Positions 45,366-57,677 of a stretch of DNA of 64,000 nucleotides are shown piece by piece. Positions within the stretch are counted from its first letter, which is position 1; each line of letters starts with the position of its first letter. The stretch comes from Lytechinus pictus (lineage: Eukaryota; Echinodermata; Echinoidea; Temnopleuroida; Toxopneustidae): contig NC_087252.1 in NCBI RefSeq assembly GCF_037042905.1, forward strand, positions 29,316,994 through 29,380,993, read 5' to 3'. Under the pieces are notes generated by a model. That model was given only the letters and a program-made list of their open reading frames with translations. It ran no database searches and was not told where the DNA came from. Both the position numbers and the translations under genes were made by a program.

Positions 45366-45989
45366 TTAAAGGTCAAGTCCACCCAAGAAAATGGTTGATT
45401 TGAATCGATAGAGAAAGATCTAACCAACGCATCGCTAAAAATGTCGTTAAAATCGGATGTAAAATAAGAAAGTTATGAGACATTTTTCAGTTTTTCTTAT
45501 TTTTCACAAAACAGTTACTTGAACAACTCAGTGATGTGCAAATGAGACAGTCGATGATGTCCCTCCCTCAATATAATTTTTTAAATTGTTATAAAATATT
45601 TCATTTTTTCAATTTCTACAGATTTGACAATGATGACCAATCGGCTTAACCATAAAGTGTTAAAATAATGGCAATTCCACTTGTTCAGGGAGGAATAGAA
45701 ATGTCTTTCACACGACAATGAGGAAAAACACTATATTTTTTCATATTTCATGTAACAAAATACAAAAGAAATAGTAAGTGTGTGACGGTATCAGTCTGCT
45801 CATTTGCATACCTACCAGAATGTGCATTATAACTTTTTTAGTTTTTGAAATTAAGCGAAACTTTAAAATGTCATAAATTTCTTATTTTACACCCGATTTT
45901 GATGAAATTTTCAGTGTCATGATATGCTTGTTAGATTTTCCCCTTTTGTTCAAATCAATTTTTTTTGTTAGGGTGGACTTCTCCTTTAA
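45366..45989. mobile_element. Fold-back MITE family A, copy 4
   Basis: TTAAAGGTCAAGTCCACCC to GGGTGGACTTCTCCTTTAA; same arms and boxes as the other copies. Confidence 0.78.
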
Positions 45990-46039
45990 GTGTGTTATGG
46001 TTTTATGCCATTGTAAAATTATTATTTATTGATCTGTAC

Positions 46040-46140
46040 TTGATCATGTTGATTTATAATTGTATTTGATTTGTATTTCTATTTGATGTATATATTTGTG
46101 ATGGAAATTTTTGAAATAAATTTCTTGAATCTTGATTCTT
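46040..46140 (+). repeat. Possible LINE 3' end
   Basis: AT-rich sequence ending GAAATAAATTTCTTGAATCT and TGATTCTT, the form of an L2/CR1-type 3' tail. It follows directly on a copy of the 600-bp fold-back family. Confidence 0.35.
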
Positions 46141-46202
46141 TGTGATAAAAATTCGTGTTCGGTTGATGACAATAAGCGCACTCTCTCTGTGATCATTTTA
46201 TT

Positions 46203-46460
46203 ATTTCTGTGGTCCAGTGGTTAGAGCATTGGACTCATAATCGCAAGGTTGTGAGTTCGAATCCCCACCCTACCTTTATCTCCACTATGATAAAAAGACT
46301 CGTGAGTAATATCTGTCGTCTATGAGGTCAGCCACTATGACTGATTAACCGAGACGTAAATTGTTTTATATTAGGTAATTGGTTCTATACCAGCTTGGCG
46401 TTTACCAGCAAAAAGTTGCCCTGCTGAGTTCCTTCGTGAGTTACCGTAAACAGAAACAGA
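46203..46460 (+). mobile_element. tRNA-headed SINE, family 2, copy 2
   Basis: TGGTCCAGTGGTTAGAGCAT, an anticodon arm around GGACTCATAATC, and GAGTTCGAATCCCCACC as B box. A body follows with CGTCTATGAGGTCAGCCACT, TACCAGCTTGGCGTTTACCA and an end in TACCGTAAACAGAAACAG. The other copy, on the minus strand, is at 35577-35842. Confidence 0.8.
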
Positions 46461-46579
46461 AAAAAGAGGGGCCCTCTCAATACAACATTAACCTCCATGA
46501 GAAAATAAAACCTGACATTTATAGCTATTAATGAGAAGTGCTGAAGCTCCTCTGCAAACACTCGGTTGTTATAACTGAC

Positions 46580-47100
46580 ACCAGTTGGTGTCCCCACATG
46601 ATCACGCCGCGAGGTGTTAAAACTACCCTAGAGATTGAACATAACACCATAGAGTGTAAAAGTGACATCCAAAGGTGTTTTAACAGTTGGTTTCCCTAGA
46701 CTACCATATATACACTGAGGTGTAAAGATGACACCCTAGGGCCTAGATATTGAACATAACACACTGCAAAAAAAACTCCGGTGTTGATTTAACACCAGAC
46801 CGGAATCTATATATGTCCATACAAGAGAAGTATTAAAACAACACCGGTTTTGAATCAAACCGATGCTGTTTTAATACTAATTGGTGTTGTATAAACACCT
46901 ATCTGGTGTTAGACCAAAACCAAAGTGGTGTTGTCTAACACTGCATGTGTGGAAATATATAGATTCCAGACTGGTGTTAAATCAACACCTGAGTTTTTTG
47001 CAGTGCACCAATGACTGTGAAAGTAATTACCAAAGGTGTTGTAATTGTGGTTGTACACTCACATGTATTGAAGTAATGCTAAAAGAATAACACCGGGATA
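46580..47100. repeat. Two tandem units of a TAACACC-rich repeat, one hosting MITE B
   Basis: Units share AGA(G/T)ATTGAACATAACAC, GTGTAAAAGTGAC/GTGAAAGTAATTACC and CCAAAGGTGTT. The second is interrupted by 46762-47005. Confidence 0.55.
46762..47005. mobile_element. MITE family B, copy 4, nested
   Basis: CACTGCAAAAAAAACTCCGG to CCTGAGTTTTTTGCAGTG, flanked by CA. A tandem copy of the host sequence at 46633-46645 (AACATAACACC) shows the empty site, so the target duplication is 2 bases. Confidence 0.78.
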
Positions 47101-47114
47101 AAAATCCCTGTTGG

Positions 47115-47268
47115 AAAGAATACAGTGCCACACAGTGTGTTCATATAGTGAACTGTGTGAAAATATTATTCACACTGTTAAAATGCTTAAATTAAAAAGT
47201 GTGAAGATATTTTCACACTGTGGACACCTCTACAGTGTGACTGTTCACAGAGTGTCTACATAGTCATC
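47115..47268. repeat. CACACTGT fold-back cluster
   Basis: CACACAGTGTG, CACACTGT and ACAGTGTGA occur repeatedly in both directions, likely another small fold-back element. Confidence 0.45.
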
Positions 47269-47945
47269 GACGTGGCCCTGGGAAGCGGGGGTGCTGGGGT
47301 GCTTAAGCAACCCCTCCCCCCAAAAAAAAATCCCCTTTTTTTGTTTACTAGTATTTGGAATGGATAATTATTTATCACGCAAAGTTATCCTTGAAATTAC
47401 ATTTTGTGTCCTCTTCTCTCGACCAAAATAAGCCCCAATTAACGCTACAAAACTTACTTCAGAGCATGATAATATGACATGATTAAAAACTGAAGAGTGT
47501 GTTATCCAAATCCAATACTTCTTCGCCTACAACAATACTTCGACAACCATTTACACGTTGGCGACAATGTTCATGATATAAAAGCTGTTTGCTCATGATC
47601 TTATGCAGCCCCTGCAGAAAGGTAATGTAGGTTATACAATAGTCTAATCAACCATCTCAAACATCAATTTAAATCCCCCCCTGAAGGAAGTTATGTAATT
47701 TTAAAAAGTGGATAGGAAAGAGAGTGCGAATAGGGGGCAGTGGCAATGCAGCGAGATCGAAATATCATGCGTGATTAATACCCCCCCCCCCGAAGTGGTG
47801 GAAAAGTAAATTTAAAGTTGTGTATTTCTTTGTTTCATTGTCACCATGCATAACAAACAAATTGATATAACATAGTGTTTCATTGGTAATAATAATACAT
47901 AGTAGGAACTAAGAATGACAAAATGTGTTTGAAATATAGAGTGCC

Positions 47946-48549
47946 TTAAAGGACAAGTCCACCCCAACAAGAAGTGGATTTGAATAAAAAGAGAAAAATC
48001 TAAGAAGCACAACACAGAACATTTCATCAAAATTGGATGTAAAATAGGAAAGTTATGACATTTTTAAGTTTCGCATAAGTTCACAAAATAGTTTTATTCA
48101 CATCCTGGTCAGTATGCAAATGAGGGAACTGATGACATCACTCACTCACTATTTCTTTTGCATTTTATTATATGAAATATGAAATATTCTAATTTTCTCC
48201 TCATTGTCCTGTGAAACAATGTTTTATTTCGCCCTGAACATGTGAAATTACCATTGATTAACACTTTATGTTTCAGTCAAGTTGGTCTTTACTGTCAAAT
48301 CTGTAAAAATTGAAATATTGTATAATTCAAAAAATAAAATAGCAAAAGAAATAGTGAGTGAGGGACATCATCGATTCTCTCATTTGCATGTGACTAAATC
48401 GTGCATATAACTATTTTGTGAAAAATAAGCGAACCTTAAAAATGTCTTATTTTACATCCGATTTTTATCAAATTTTCAGCATTATGCTTGTCTGATTTTT
48501 CTCTATTGATTCAAATGAACAATTTTTCTGAGGTGGATTTGACCTTTAA
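47946..48549. mobile_element. Fold-back MITE family A, copy 5
   Basis: TTAAAGGACAAGTCCACCCC to GAGGTGGATTTGACCTTTAA; inverted orientation relative to copy 1, which is hard to define because the element is nearly palindromic. Confidence 0.78.
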
Positions 48550-51480
48550 ATAAAATCTTGGGTAAGAAACTTGTTTAACTTAGACATGGTTTATGGACTG
48601 GGGAGGAGTGAAAGGCTTTGCTTTGCGATGTAGAAAAGTAAGGTTAAAATCAATTTCTAATTATTATTTTAGCCCTCTAAAGGCGTTTTAATAGGTCAAA
48701 TGATTTCAAAATACACCCAAGTTAAAAATATTACACAATCAAAAATTGACCTCAAACATAAACTTCGCATTTCTCTAAGTAAAAAAATAATGAAATGACA
48801 TCCATTTGCTATTGAATTTGTAAAAAAAAAACACCCCGTATGAAATAACCGTGTCTGTTTGTTTGATGGGCCTGTGTTCTCGTTTGTTTGGTTGTTGTTA
48901 TTGTGGGGGGGGGGGGTTAATTCATCTTTTTTAAACGTATTTCTGGATTGATTCTTAATTGACTATATTTGATTGTCATTATGTATGTATACTTTCTGCC
49001 ACCCTAAGAATATCTCGCCCCCCCCCCCATCTATCCTCTCTCTCTCTCTCTCTGTCCCACTTTCTCATGATTTATATAATTAATGTTTCGACTCATCCAA
49101 ACCACTATGGAACACCTGTGATAGCTTCCAAATACTCCGTCGATTTCACTTTATTTGTTGAACAATCGACACCCACTTTAGCGACTTTGCCCAGCTAATC
49201 AAAAGAGTAAACAAGATCATAAAAAAGCATCTTCATAGAAACTTGAGATGGTGATTATTCCACTAGACAGTAATACCGCCCTCGGCCGTCTGGGAAAGGC
49301 CATTCTTGTCTTTTTGTTTGGTGTGTCCTTAGAGACAGGAGAATACAAAGAGGTAGGAGAAGAATAAACGTATTATCTCGCACAGCGCCCGCGGTAGTTT
49401 ATATAGGGACCTCTCTGTGGGGGAAAGCACAGAAATATAATACACGTAGAAGGATTGTTGACATTCACCGTACACACACCACGATGGCCCCGCTCGAGCG
49501 CACACGCCGCCATCTTGTGTAGAGCAAAGATCCCGGGCGTCTACTGTATGCGTTCACAGCTAGAGCACTTTGCTGAATTGAAATTGTGAATTTATTCATC
49601 ATGAAACGGGCATTTAATTTTGATTATTATTTTTTCTCTCTCTTCTATTTGCCACTTGTTAGTTTTTTCTGCCTTCCCCTTTCATGCTTCTATCTAACAG
49701 CTCTTCTGCCCCCTCTCTACTAGCTATATCTGTCTGTTCTTGGTAATTTTTTTCTTCCCTTTTTCTCTTGATTCTCCTCCTTTATTTTTATCACAAATTT
49801 TCTGCCCACCCTCTCCATTTATCCTTCTTCCCTCTATAGCCATCTAATGGCTCTTGGAAATTATTCTTGCCCCTTTTTCTCTTGAATGTCCCCATTCTCT
49901 TTCTTTAGTTTTATCCAACATTGCTTCTGCCCAACTTCTCTCTTTATCCCCCTCTCCCTCTCATGTCATCCAATAAATCTTGGCAATTATTTCTGCCCCC
50001 TCTCCTCTTGATTTCTCTCTCTCTCACTTCTGCCAGTTCTTTTCACCCATCTCTTTCTCTTCGTTAAGTGCTGAATTTGTATTCGCTCACTTTGCTCGGA
50101 GAATCCAATTCTCTTTCCAATTCTGCCTTTCTCACTACCTCCTTATGTTTTTAATATCTTTCTCCTCTTCTGCCTTTTTTTCTATTTGCTAATAATAAAT
50201 GTCAATATGAGCAAGTCAGTTAATGACATAAAAAATTGATTCCATGGTTTCAAGAGTTTGATGTGAACAATATTTATTTCTGAGCTGTGGCAATAAGAAA
50301 TGTGATAAAGATTCTTGTTAAAAATACAAGAAAGGATAGATAAATATACTGCAGAACAGCACACAAACAAAATAGTACTGAAGTGGTGTACAATACATGT
50401 ATATTTTCAGGAAATGAGTTGACTCCACAAGATCACAAGTCGTCCATAAGCCAAACGTAATCTTTACGAAAAACCAATCTGAAGCTGAACTTCATGCAGT
50501 TACAGCAATAAAATCAACTTATTTGTGTCAATTAACTGCATAAAATCATTAAGGAATACCGTTCATCGAGAAGTGTAAAAACATCTATATTTAATTCGCA
50601 TACTGTACCTATCCAAAATTTCACAGCATGTTATATGTATGCTGTACTAGTATGAGTTTGAGCAAATATTGAATATCGTATGATAGAATCAACATAGGAG
50701 TACAAGGATTCGGAAGTACATGTGTGTATTATTGTGCACGTAGAGTATACTGTAGTTTCCTTTAAACTTGGAACATATTTAAACTTATCCCACCAGTAAA
50801 ATCAGTTAAATAAAAGAAAAATCAAACAAAACATAGATTGTAAAACACTGAAAAAATTTCACTTTCCATCATAAACAATTATAGGTACAGTACATCCTGG
50901 TTAGTATGCAAATGGGGAGCATCTGCCTACAGGGGCAACAGTACTTCAAAATATAAAAATGATATCTAATTAATGAGCACTAATCACAAGAAATCTAAAT
51001 GAAAATGTGATTAGAAAAAATAATTGAGTTATTGAATTCCAAATTTTGGCAACTTTTTCTGAAAACAGCTTTTTGCATGCCATGAAGAATATGCAATAGG
51101 TGGGCTGTACATGTATAATTTCTGTGGTTGTATTCCTCTTCCAATACTTATATAATTTCAGTGTTTTGTTCGTCAGATTTGCCTCTACTTGTTCACATAT
51201 TTTTCAAGCGTGGAATATGTACATGTATTACTTAAAAAATAGTGAACATATACATGTAAATTTCAAGGTATGTATAGACTAATACATTTAGCTGCTTTCA
51301 AATTTTCATCAAAATAAAGAATTTCTTTATTTAAAACACAAAAAGAAAATGTGTTGCAGATTTAGAATAACCCTGAAAATATATTATTTCTCTAGCACTA
51401 GGTAGCATACAAAATAAATGACATGGCATTTACCCGTACACATGACATTTATTTTTTAATCATCAACAATTATATGTATT
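48550..51480. other. Gene-free stretch
   Basis: G-run at 48905, C-run and (CT)n at 49018-49053, CpG patch at 49380-49560, pyrimidine-rich sequence 49620-50180, then AT-rich DNA. No exon recognised. Confidence 0.45.
49380..49560. promoter_or_regulatory. CpG-rich promoter-like patch
   Basis: CpG-dense sequence with CTCGAGCGCACACGCCGCCA around 49490 and the YY1-type GCCGCCATCTTG near 49505, in otherwise AT-rich DNA. No adjoining coding exon was recognised. Confidence 0.3.
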
Positions 51481-51486
51481 CATAAT

Positions 51487-52215
51487 GCAATAATGAAAGA
51501 GACAAAATATTGCAACACTATTAAGGCAAGTTTTGAATAGATATTTTGGCACTGAACACATGATCAAGGCTTAAGCTATAAATTTACAATTTTGTGTGAG
51601 ACATGCACACTATACTTGAATACACGGTGCTTGAATGGTTAGACATCTTGTGCTAGCTGTCTTGATAAAATTCTTTTGGATTATCAATAAGTACATGTAT
51701 TGATATTGCAATAATGAAAGAGTCAAATGAAATGTAAATATTGCAACACTATCAAGGCAAGTTTTGAATAGAAATTTTGGCACTGAACACATGATCAAGG
51801 CTTATGCTATAAATTTCCAATTTTGTGTGAGACATGCACACTCTACTAGAATTCATGGTGCTTGAACGGACAGACATTTTGTGCTAGTTGTCTTGATAAA
51901 ACCATCAGTCCAGACGGATATACCTGGTAATAGTTCATATTGTAATGATAAAGAAAGAGTCCAATGAAATGTTTATATTGCAACACTAATAAAGGCATGT
52001 TTTGAATACACATTACGGTACTATACACATGATCAAGTCTTTAAGTTTTCTTGTTAAGATCATTCATCAGCCTGAATGGATAACAATAATTAACATTGCA
52101 ATGATAAGGAAAGTCAATGTTTTAATAATGCAACACCATTAAGGCTACATATTTACAAATTTGTGTGAGACATGCACACTATTGGTGTTTGAATGGACAG
52201 ACATTCTGTGCTGGT
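51487..52215. repeat. Degenerate tandem repeat, unit about 225 bases
   Basis: Units start at about 51487, 51709, 51938 and 52099 with GCAATAATGAAAGAGTC-like sequence, followed by GCAACACTATCAAGGCAAGT, TGAGACATGCACACT and GACAGACATTTTGTGCTAG. The last unit runs into the THAP exon. Confidence 0.75.
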
Positions 52216-52343
52216 TTACTTGCATCAGTTGCATGCTGGCTAAACTTCTAAAGCACAGGGTGGCATACTTGCTCGGTGTCCACTTGTCTCTTTTCATCTT
52301 GACCAGCCATTCCTTTAGATGGGCTGAACCAGCTTTGGGAAAT
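52145..52343 (-). CDS. THAP-domain protein, second exon, zinc site incomplete
   Basis: Acceptor ccatttttag, then FPKAGSAHLKEWLVKMKRDK and WTPSKYATLC, an excellent match to the FP....L..W....+RD.W.PSKY..+C core of THAP domains, in phase with the exon at 57678-57745. After the cysteine the frame reads FRSLASMQ and runs to TAG at 52147-52145. The conserved CxxHF and AVPTIF parts are absent. Either the finger is dead, or an alternative donor (for example CAA|gtaaac after MQ) leads to a further exon I did not find. The downstream part is the last copy of a 225-bp tandem repeat (51487-52215), which may have replaced the gene's 3' end. Confidence 0.6.
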
Positions 52344-52448
52344 CTAAAAATGGATAGAGAACAAAATAAAATGATTTAATCACTTTTTAATGTATTTGGC
52401 AGATAAAATAAAATAAAGTACTAACCTCACACTAGTGTGAGTGGTCAC

Positions 52449-53335
52449 AACTAGCCAGGAGGCTCCTAGAGATTAAAGTCATACCACTGACGCGTGTAAT
52501 CTCCACGGAACCAGGGATGGCATACCATTGCACTACACGCACCGCCATTTTCGCATAACTTAATCAAAATCGAAACTTTTCTCTAGGGTTTTGAGCCCAA
52601 ATTTACATGTATTTTTACAAGTAGTTTAACTCCCCGAACGCACTAATATTTATTCAAATGAAGTGTTAAATTTTTAAAAAATAATACTAGAACAGGAGTG
52701 TTTACTCAGTCTGTTATTGTTGCAGTCATGTTTTCTTTGTTATGTAGCTTAGCTTCCAGACACGTTTAGAGGGCGGCAAAATCATGAGCGGTGCTAAATA
52801 AGAAATGTGTGCACTTGCCGATAAAGATAATGAATCTTACCTCGATGCTAAATGGCACTTCAACTGGTCTAGCGTGCAGGACAATTTAGCATCGAGGCGA
52901 GATTCATATTTATCGGCAAATGCATGCATTTTATATCTAGCACCACTCATAATTTTGCCGCCCTCTATACGCACCGGTATCTAGGCTACATAACAAAGAA
53001 GACATAACGGCAACAATAACAGACTGTGAGTAAACGCTCCTGTTCTAATATTATTTTTTTTTAATTTAACACTTTATTTGAATAAATACACGCACCATTT
53101 AGTGCGTGCGGGGGGGGGGTAAAATATATTGTAGCTGATTTACATAAGTTTGGACTCAAAACCCTTAAGAAAAGTTTTGATTTTGACTACGTAAGTTTAG
53201 TTTAATCGTGGAAAAAATGACGGTATATGTAGTGCAATGGCATGCCATTCCTGGCTCCGTGGAAATTAAGCACGTCAGTGGTATGACTTAAAAAGTTTAA
53301 TAATCTCTAGTCTAGTAGGAGCATCCTGGCTAGTT
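52449..53335. repeat. Giant fold-back element 1, arms about 430 bases
   Basis: AACTAGCCAGGAGGCTCC at the left, GGAGCATCCTGGCTAGTT at the right. Matching inner pieces include GCCGATAAAGATAATGAATC/GATTCATATTTATCGGC and GTTATTGTTGCAGTCATG/CATAACGGCAACAATAAC. The centre is near 52871. Confidence 0.82.
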
Positions 53336-53348
53336 ACATCACAACAAA

Positions 53349-54290
53349 CGCGGGACTTGTCCATGAAATATAAGGCAGACATGGGTACTCTCCAAAATGG
53401 GGTAGAATGGGGTCGCAAATTCGCAATAGCACTCCAAATAAAATTGGAGAAAATAAATTATGCACTTGGCTCGATAATATGGATGAATCATGAAGGTTTA
53501 TTGTGACTAATCTTGAGGACGCAAGGATGATGACTTTAAAAAATAATGACATATACTTCTTCATCATTGACGTCTTGACACTCTTCCATTAGATGCATAA
53601 GAGAAGGACCAAAACAAAGATGGATTTCCCGAGGAAATTTCTCTCCATTGGAGAGAAAAATTACGTGAAGTTTATGAATTTCATTGATTTTAACACCTTC
53701 CTACGCATTAGGCATAGGAAGGTTTTAAAAAATATTATAGAAGGTGCAAGTCAGCAAAATTCATAAACTTCACATAATTTTTGTATCCAAAGATGGATTT
53801 CCTAGGGAAATCCATCTTTGTTTTGGTCTTTCTCTTATGCGTCTAACCGAAGAGTGTCAAGACGTTAATGATGAAGAAGTATATGTCATTATTTTTCAAA
53901 GTCATCATCATTGCGACCTCAAGGCTCACGACTACGGTATATCGTGACAAAGAATCCTAACATCGAGGCACAAACTGGACCCTCAAAAAAAGAGGAAAAG
54001 TTAGAGTTAGACCTCTATGTTGCCTACGTTCTCGGTATCGATCAGCCATTTTGTTTTCATTTTTGAAAGAAGAACGAACGAGACAGAACTTTTCCTTTTT
54101 GGGGGTCCAGTTTGTGCCTCGATGTCAGGTTTCTGTGTCACGATAGACGTCATCCATATATCTAGGTTACGTAGGTAAGTGCATAATTCATTTTTTCCTT
54201 TTTATTTGGGGTGCTATTGTGACCCCATTCTACCCCATTTGGACTCTTGGAGAGTACCCACTGCCAAAAGTAGGAGGACGAGTCCTGCGC
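53349..54290. repeat. Giant fold-back element 2, immediately adjacent
   Basis: CGCGGGACTTGTCC to GGACGAGTCCTGCGC, with TACTCTCCAAAATGGGGTAG/CTACCCCATTTGGACTCTTG, CAAAGATGGATTTCC/GGAAATCCATCTTTG and TTCATCATTGACGTCTTGAC arms. Centre near 53712; the right arm is lengthened by the nested element 53940-54145. Confidence 0.82.
53940..54145. repeat. Nested fold-back element 3
   Basis: TATCGTGACAAAGAATCC to GTTTCTGTGTCACGATA, with ATCGAGGCACAAACTGGACC and its complement inside. About 206 bases, in the right arm of element 2. Confidence 0.75.
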
Positions 54291-54299
54291 TCTGAGTGA

Positions 54300-57200
54300 C
54301 ACGCTTGGGACCCGGAGCTCCACATCATCGTCATGCACATGGCCACTTGTTCACTGCAACCACCCTGCCTGTGGGGAATCTACAGGTTGGACTATGGCAT
54401 GCCAATGCTGTACAGAGCACACACTTTAAAAAATGATTAAAATATCACTTTTGTAACCAAAATTACTAATTTACGTACAGTTGCAATTTATTTTTCATTA
54501 GTAACTTGAGAATGATTTTAGTATTCACTAGAGCGCTCAAAAACTTGAATTTTGGGCATATTTTTGTGTACGCCCTCTATTGGTGGAAAATAATATGGCA
54601 AGAAAATTTTCATTTTTTATCTCTATTTTTAATTGAGAAATAAATAATTTAAAGAATCAAATTTACTTAAGGGCCAAGTTGTATGACAAATAGGTGTAAT
54701 GAAAACTGTCAGTGTAAAAAAATCAAGCATTTGTCCCAAAGAAAAAGAGAAAATAAGCCAAACATTGCCATCCTTATTTTGCCACACATGGAGATATAAC
54801 TGAGAACAAGGTTATATCATAACCACTTGTTCACCCCGACCATTCGCCTTACAGCAAAAGGTAGGGGATGGGACTGTACAGTGTTCAGCCCTGCTTCCAG
54901 ACAATTTTTTAACTTATGAAGAAAAGAGTGAAAAAGTTGGACTTACCAATGATTGTCAAGAACCAAACGAAGATTGTGGGTCCACTGTAGCTCTGTTGTA
55001 ACTTCACATCCAAGAAATATTATCCTTTATTCATTGATTGTCTTCTAAATCGTGTAAAATGGTAATGAAATTCTTCGTTGTCCTCGTCTGTCCATAGATT
55101 CCTACGTAGAGTGCCGTAACGCCCTCTTGTGGTAAATAAAAGAAAGCTAATGGGAGCGCGACCACAGAGCTGGATTATTCATGCTCCTGACCAATACCCG
55201 TTTCCTGTGAAGCCTGTTCCTGCGAAGGTAGTCTTTTTATCACCTGACACAAAACATTTTTTCACTATTTTTGTACATCAAAATTATATTTTTGTCACAG
55301 GTGGCGGAAGCGAAGGGGGGGGGGGGTGAGAGGGGACAAGTCCCCCTAAATTTTAGGTAGAGGGAATAGTTCCCTTAAAAAAAGAAAAAGAAAAAAGACT
55401 AAGGAAGAAAGAAAGAAAAAAGAATCGAGGGAAGGAAGGAAGACAGCGATTTTCATCAGAAAAAAAAATACAAGCAAAAAAAAATTGCACCCAAATTGGG
55501 GTCAAAAATTTGAACCTTATTTCCAGACAAATCTTGGCTATAATTTACAGGGCCCTGGGAACTATTTTTTGAATGGGGGCGCTGAATTAAATATGCAAAG
55601 CCCCCAAAAAGGTTTCACAACAAAAATGGAGAAAAAAATTATTCCCGAGAAATTTGAAAAGCAAAGAAAAAACCCCCCAGAATGACACAGCCTTTCAAGT
55701 GCGGCAAATATTTCTTAGTAAAATTCAAGATCAAGAACATTTTGTTCCCTTTTCATAAGTAATAGAACATAGCTATATTACACCTTTCCTTTTCTTTCTT
55801 TCACAATTTCTTTGATTTCTTGGTCGTATCCTGTAGCCTTTCCATTGTACCATTATTTCCCATTTCTCCTCTTGTTTTTTTATTATAGATTCCATTTTGC
55901 TTTCCGAATACTTTCCTCTTTCTCACTCATTTATTAGCATTTCGAGATGAGTTTCTCTCATTATGTTCTCCTTTCTTTCACTCTTTCCTCGCGTTCATTG
56001 ACTTTTTTTTATCTTTATTCTTTCTTTACTTCATCTACTTTTCTCTTTTACCCTTTCCATTTTCCTTCGGCTTGCCCCCCCCCCCTTAAGTTATTTTCCT
56101 TCTCATTCTTTCCCTTTCTCTCTTCTCCATTTTTCTTTGCGAAATATATATATATTCATCTTGCCCATCTGCGCTCGCAAGATTTATTTAGAGATTTATT
56201 TAGCAAGATTCCAATGTGTTGAGTCAGTGTTAGCAAGAAGTGGTGCCGGACAAAAAAAGCAGATTAGGGGGATTAGGGGGATGATACTGATCTTCCTTTT
56301 TCATTTCACTTATTTCCAAAATAACAGCAAGCAAAGTAAATACATATTTTCATCTCAACATAATTATGGAAAGGATACAATACTGAGTACATAAAAAAAC
56401 AATACATTCGTGAAAGTAGCAAAATACATGTAACTTAAAAAAATATGTCATGTGGAGGAAACCTTGAGAAAACAGAGGTCGTGAAAAAGATTCCCCATAT
56501 AATCAACTTTTATGATTGTGAGCAACAATTGGAAGACAAGACAATACAATCATTTTCAGAATTACAAAAATTCTATAGAATGTCCGTTTTAATCTAAGGG
56601 AAAAATATCTCGCGATTGGCGCACTCGCTATCATTAACTTAAGCCTTATTTGATAATATAATATTGTTTATAAGAATAAAACTAGATATACTTAAAACTT
56701 CAGACTTAATGCAGTATGGACTTCCCCTCCTGAATGATTTTTTAAAAATAAGGGTGTAGATATCCCTCCCCCTATTTTGATGCTTCGTCCGCCTCGAATG
56801 AATAGTTGTAGCACCATCAGCCTACTTCTAAACTATATATTGTATGGTGAAATTAGGACCTATGATGATTAATTTATATATCTTATATATTTTATTCTTT
56901 AAATATGTTTATCGAGACGAAACAAGATTGCCAATTTTGTCTTGATAGAGGCTATCGAGACTTCCTTACCAGAATGCATCACGAGTTGAGTTTCGTCCAA
57001 ACGGGTGGATAAACCTCTCAGGTTTCGTGAGATTTTTTTTCTTTTTTGATTTGTCACTGGTGAACACCATAGCAGCAACCCAGAGGATCAATCGCCATCA
57101 CGCGTAAATTTCGGTGAGATTTTATTCATTTTTTTAATGTTTTAAGGTCAGTTAAGGATGATCTTCTTATAAAAAGATGTTGGGCTAAGTATCACATTTA

Positions 57201-57660
57201 TAAAATTGCATGAGTTCGTGATACTTGGTATGACTAATGGGGGGAAATGAGCAATGTATTTTTGCTCAACAGCACTGTATGCTGCCGAGAACGAGGTTAT
57301 ATTATAACCTCGTTCGTAGGATGAGTGATCATAACCTTGTTCATTGAATGAGTGCACATGGCCTGGGCTGGGTTAAACATGTTAAACAAACATTATTTAT
57401 TTGAACATGACACAACCAGTATTCATTCTAATTATGTTCATCACTTTCACACGCACAGGGCCAGGCCACCCACCCAGGCCAGGGAGAATCTCTCTCGAGC
57501 TCTACCTCTTCAGTGTCGCTTGATAATATTCACACAAACACAAAACATAACGGATGGGACCGAAGGTCAGTACTGACTACTACTGGCGTGCAATGCGCGA
57601 TGCGTGAATACAAAACGACTAAAACCTATCTTTAAACTCTTATTTTATCGATTATTTGTC
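54300..57660. other. Rest of the THAP intron, no exon recognised
   Basis: Contains two related CACTTGTTCAC boxes (54346, 54823), a GGTGGCGGAAGCGAAGGGGG repeat end at 55302 (related to 11751-11831), pyrimidine-rich DNA at 55770-56140 and a GAACGAGGTTATATTATAACCTCGTTC palindrome near 57290. A donor-like ATTG|gtaagt on the minus strand at 54941 could mark an untranslated exon. Confidence 0.4.
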
Positions 57661-57677
57661 ATTAAAGTACCACTTAC

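Noticed and set aside
46211-46275. Functional tRNA-Met gene
   Set aside because: CAT lies in the anticodon loop, but the same sequence with the same non-tRNA body recurs at 35577-35842, so it is a SINE.
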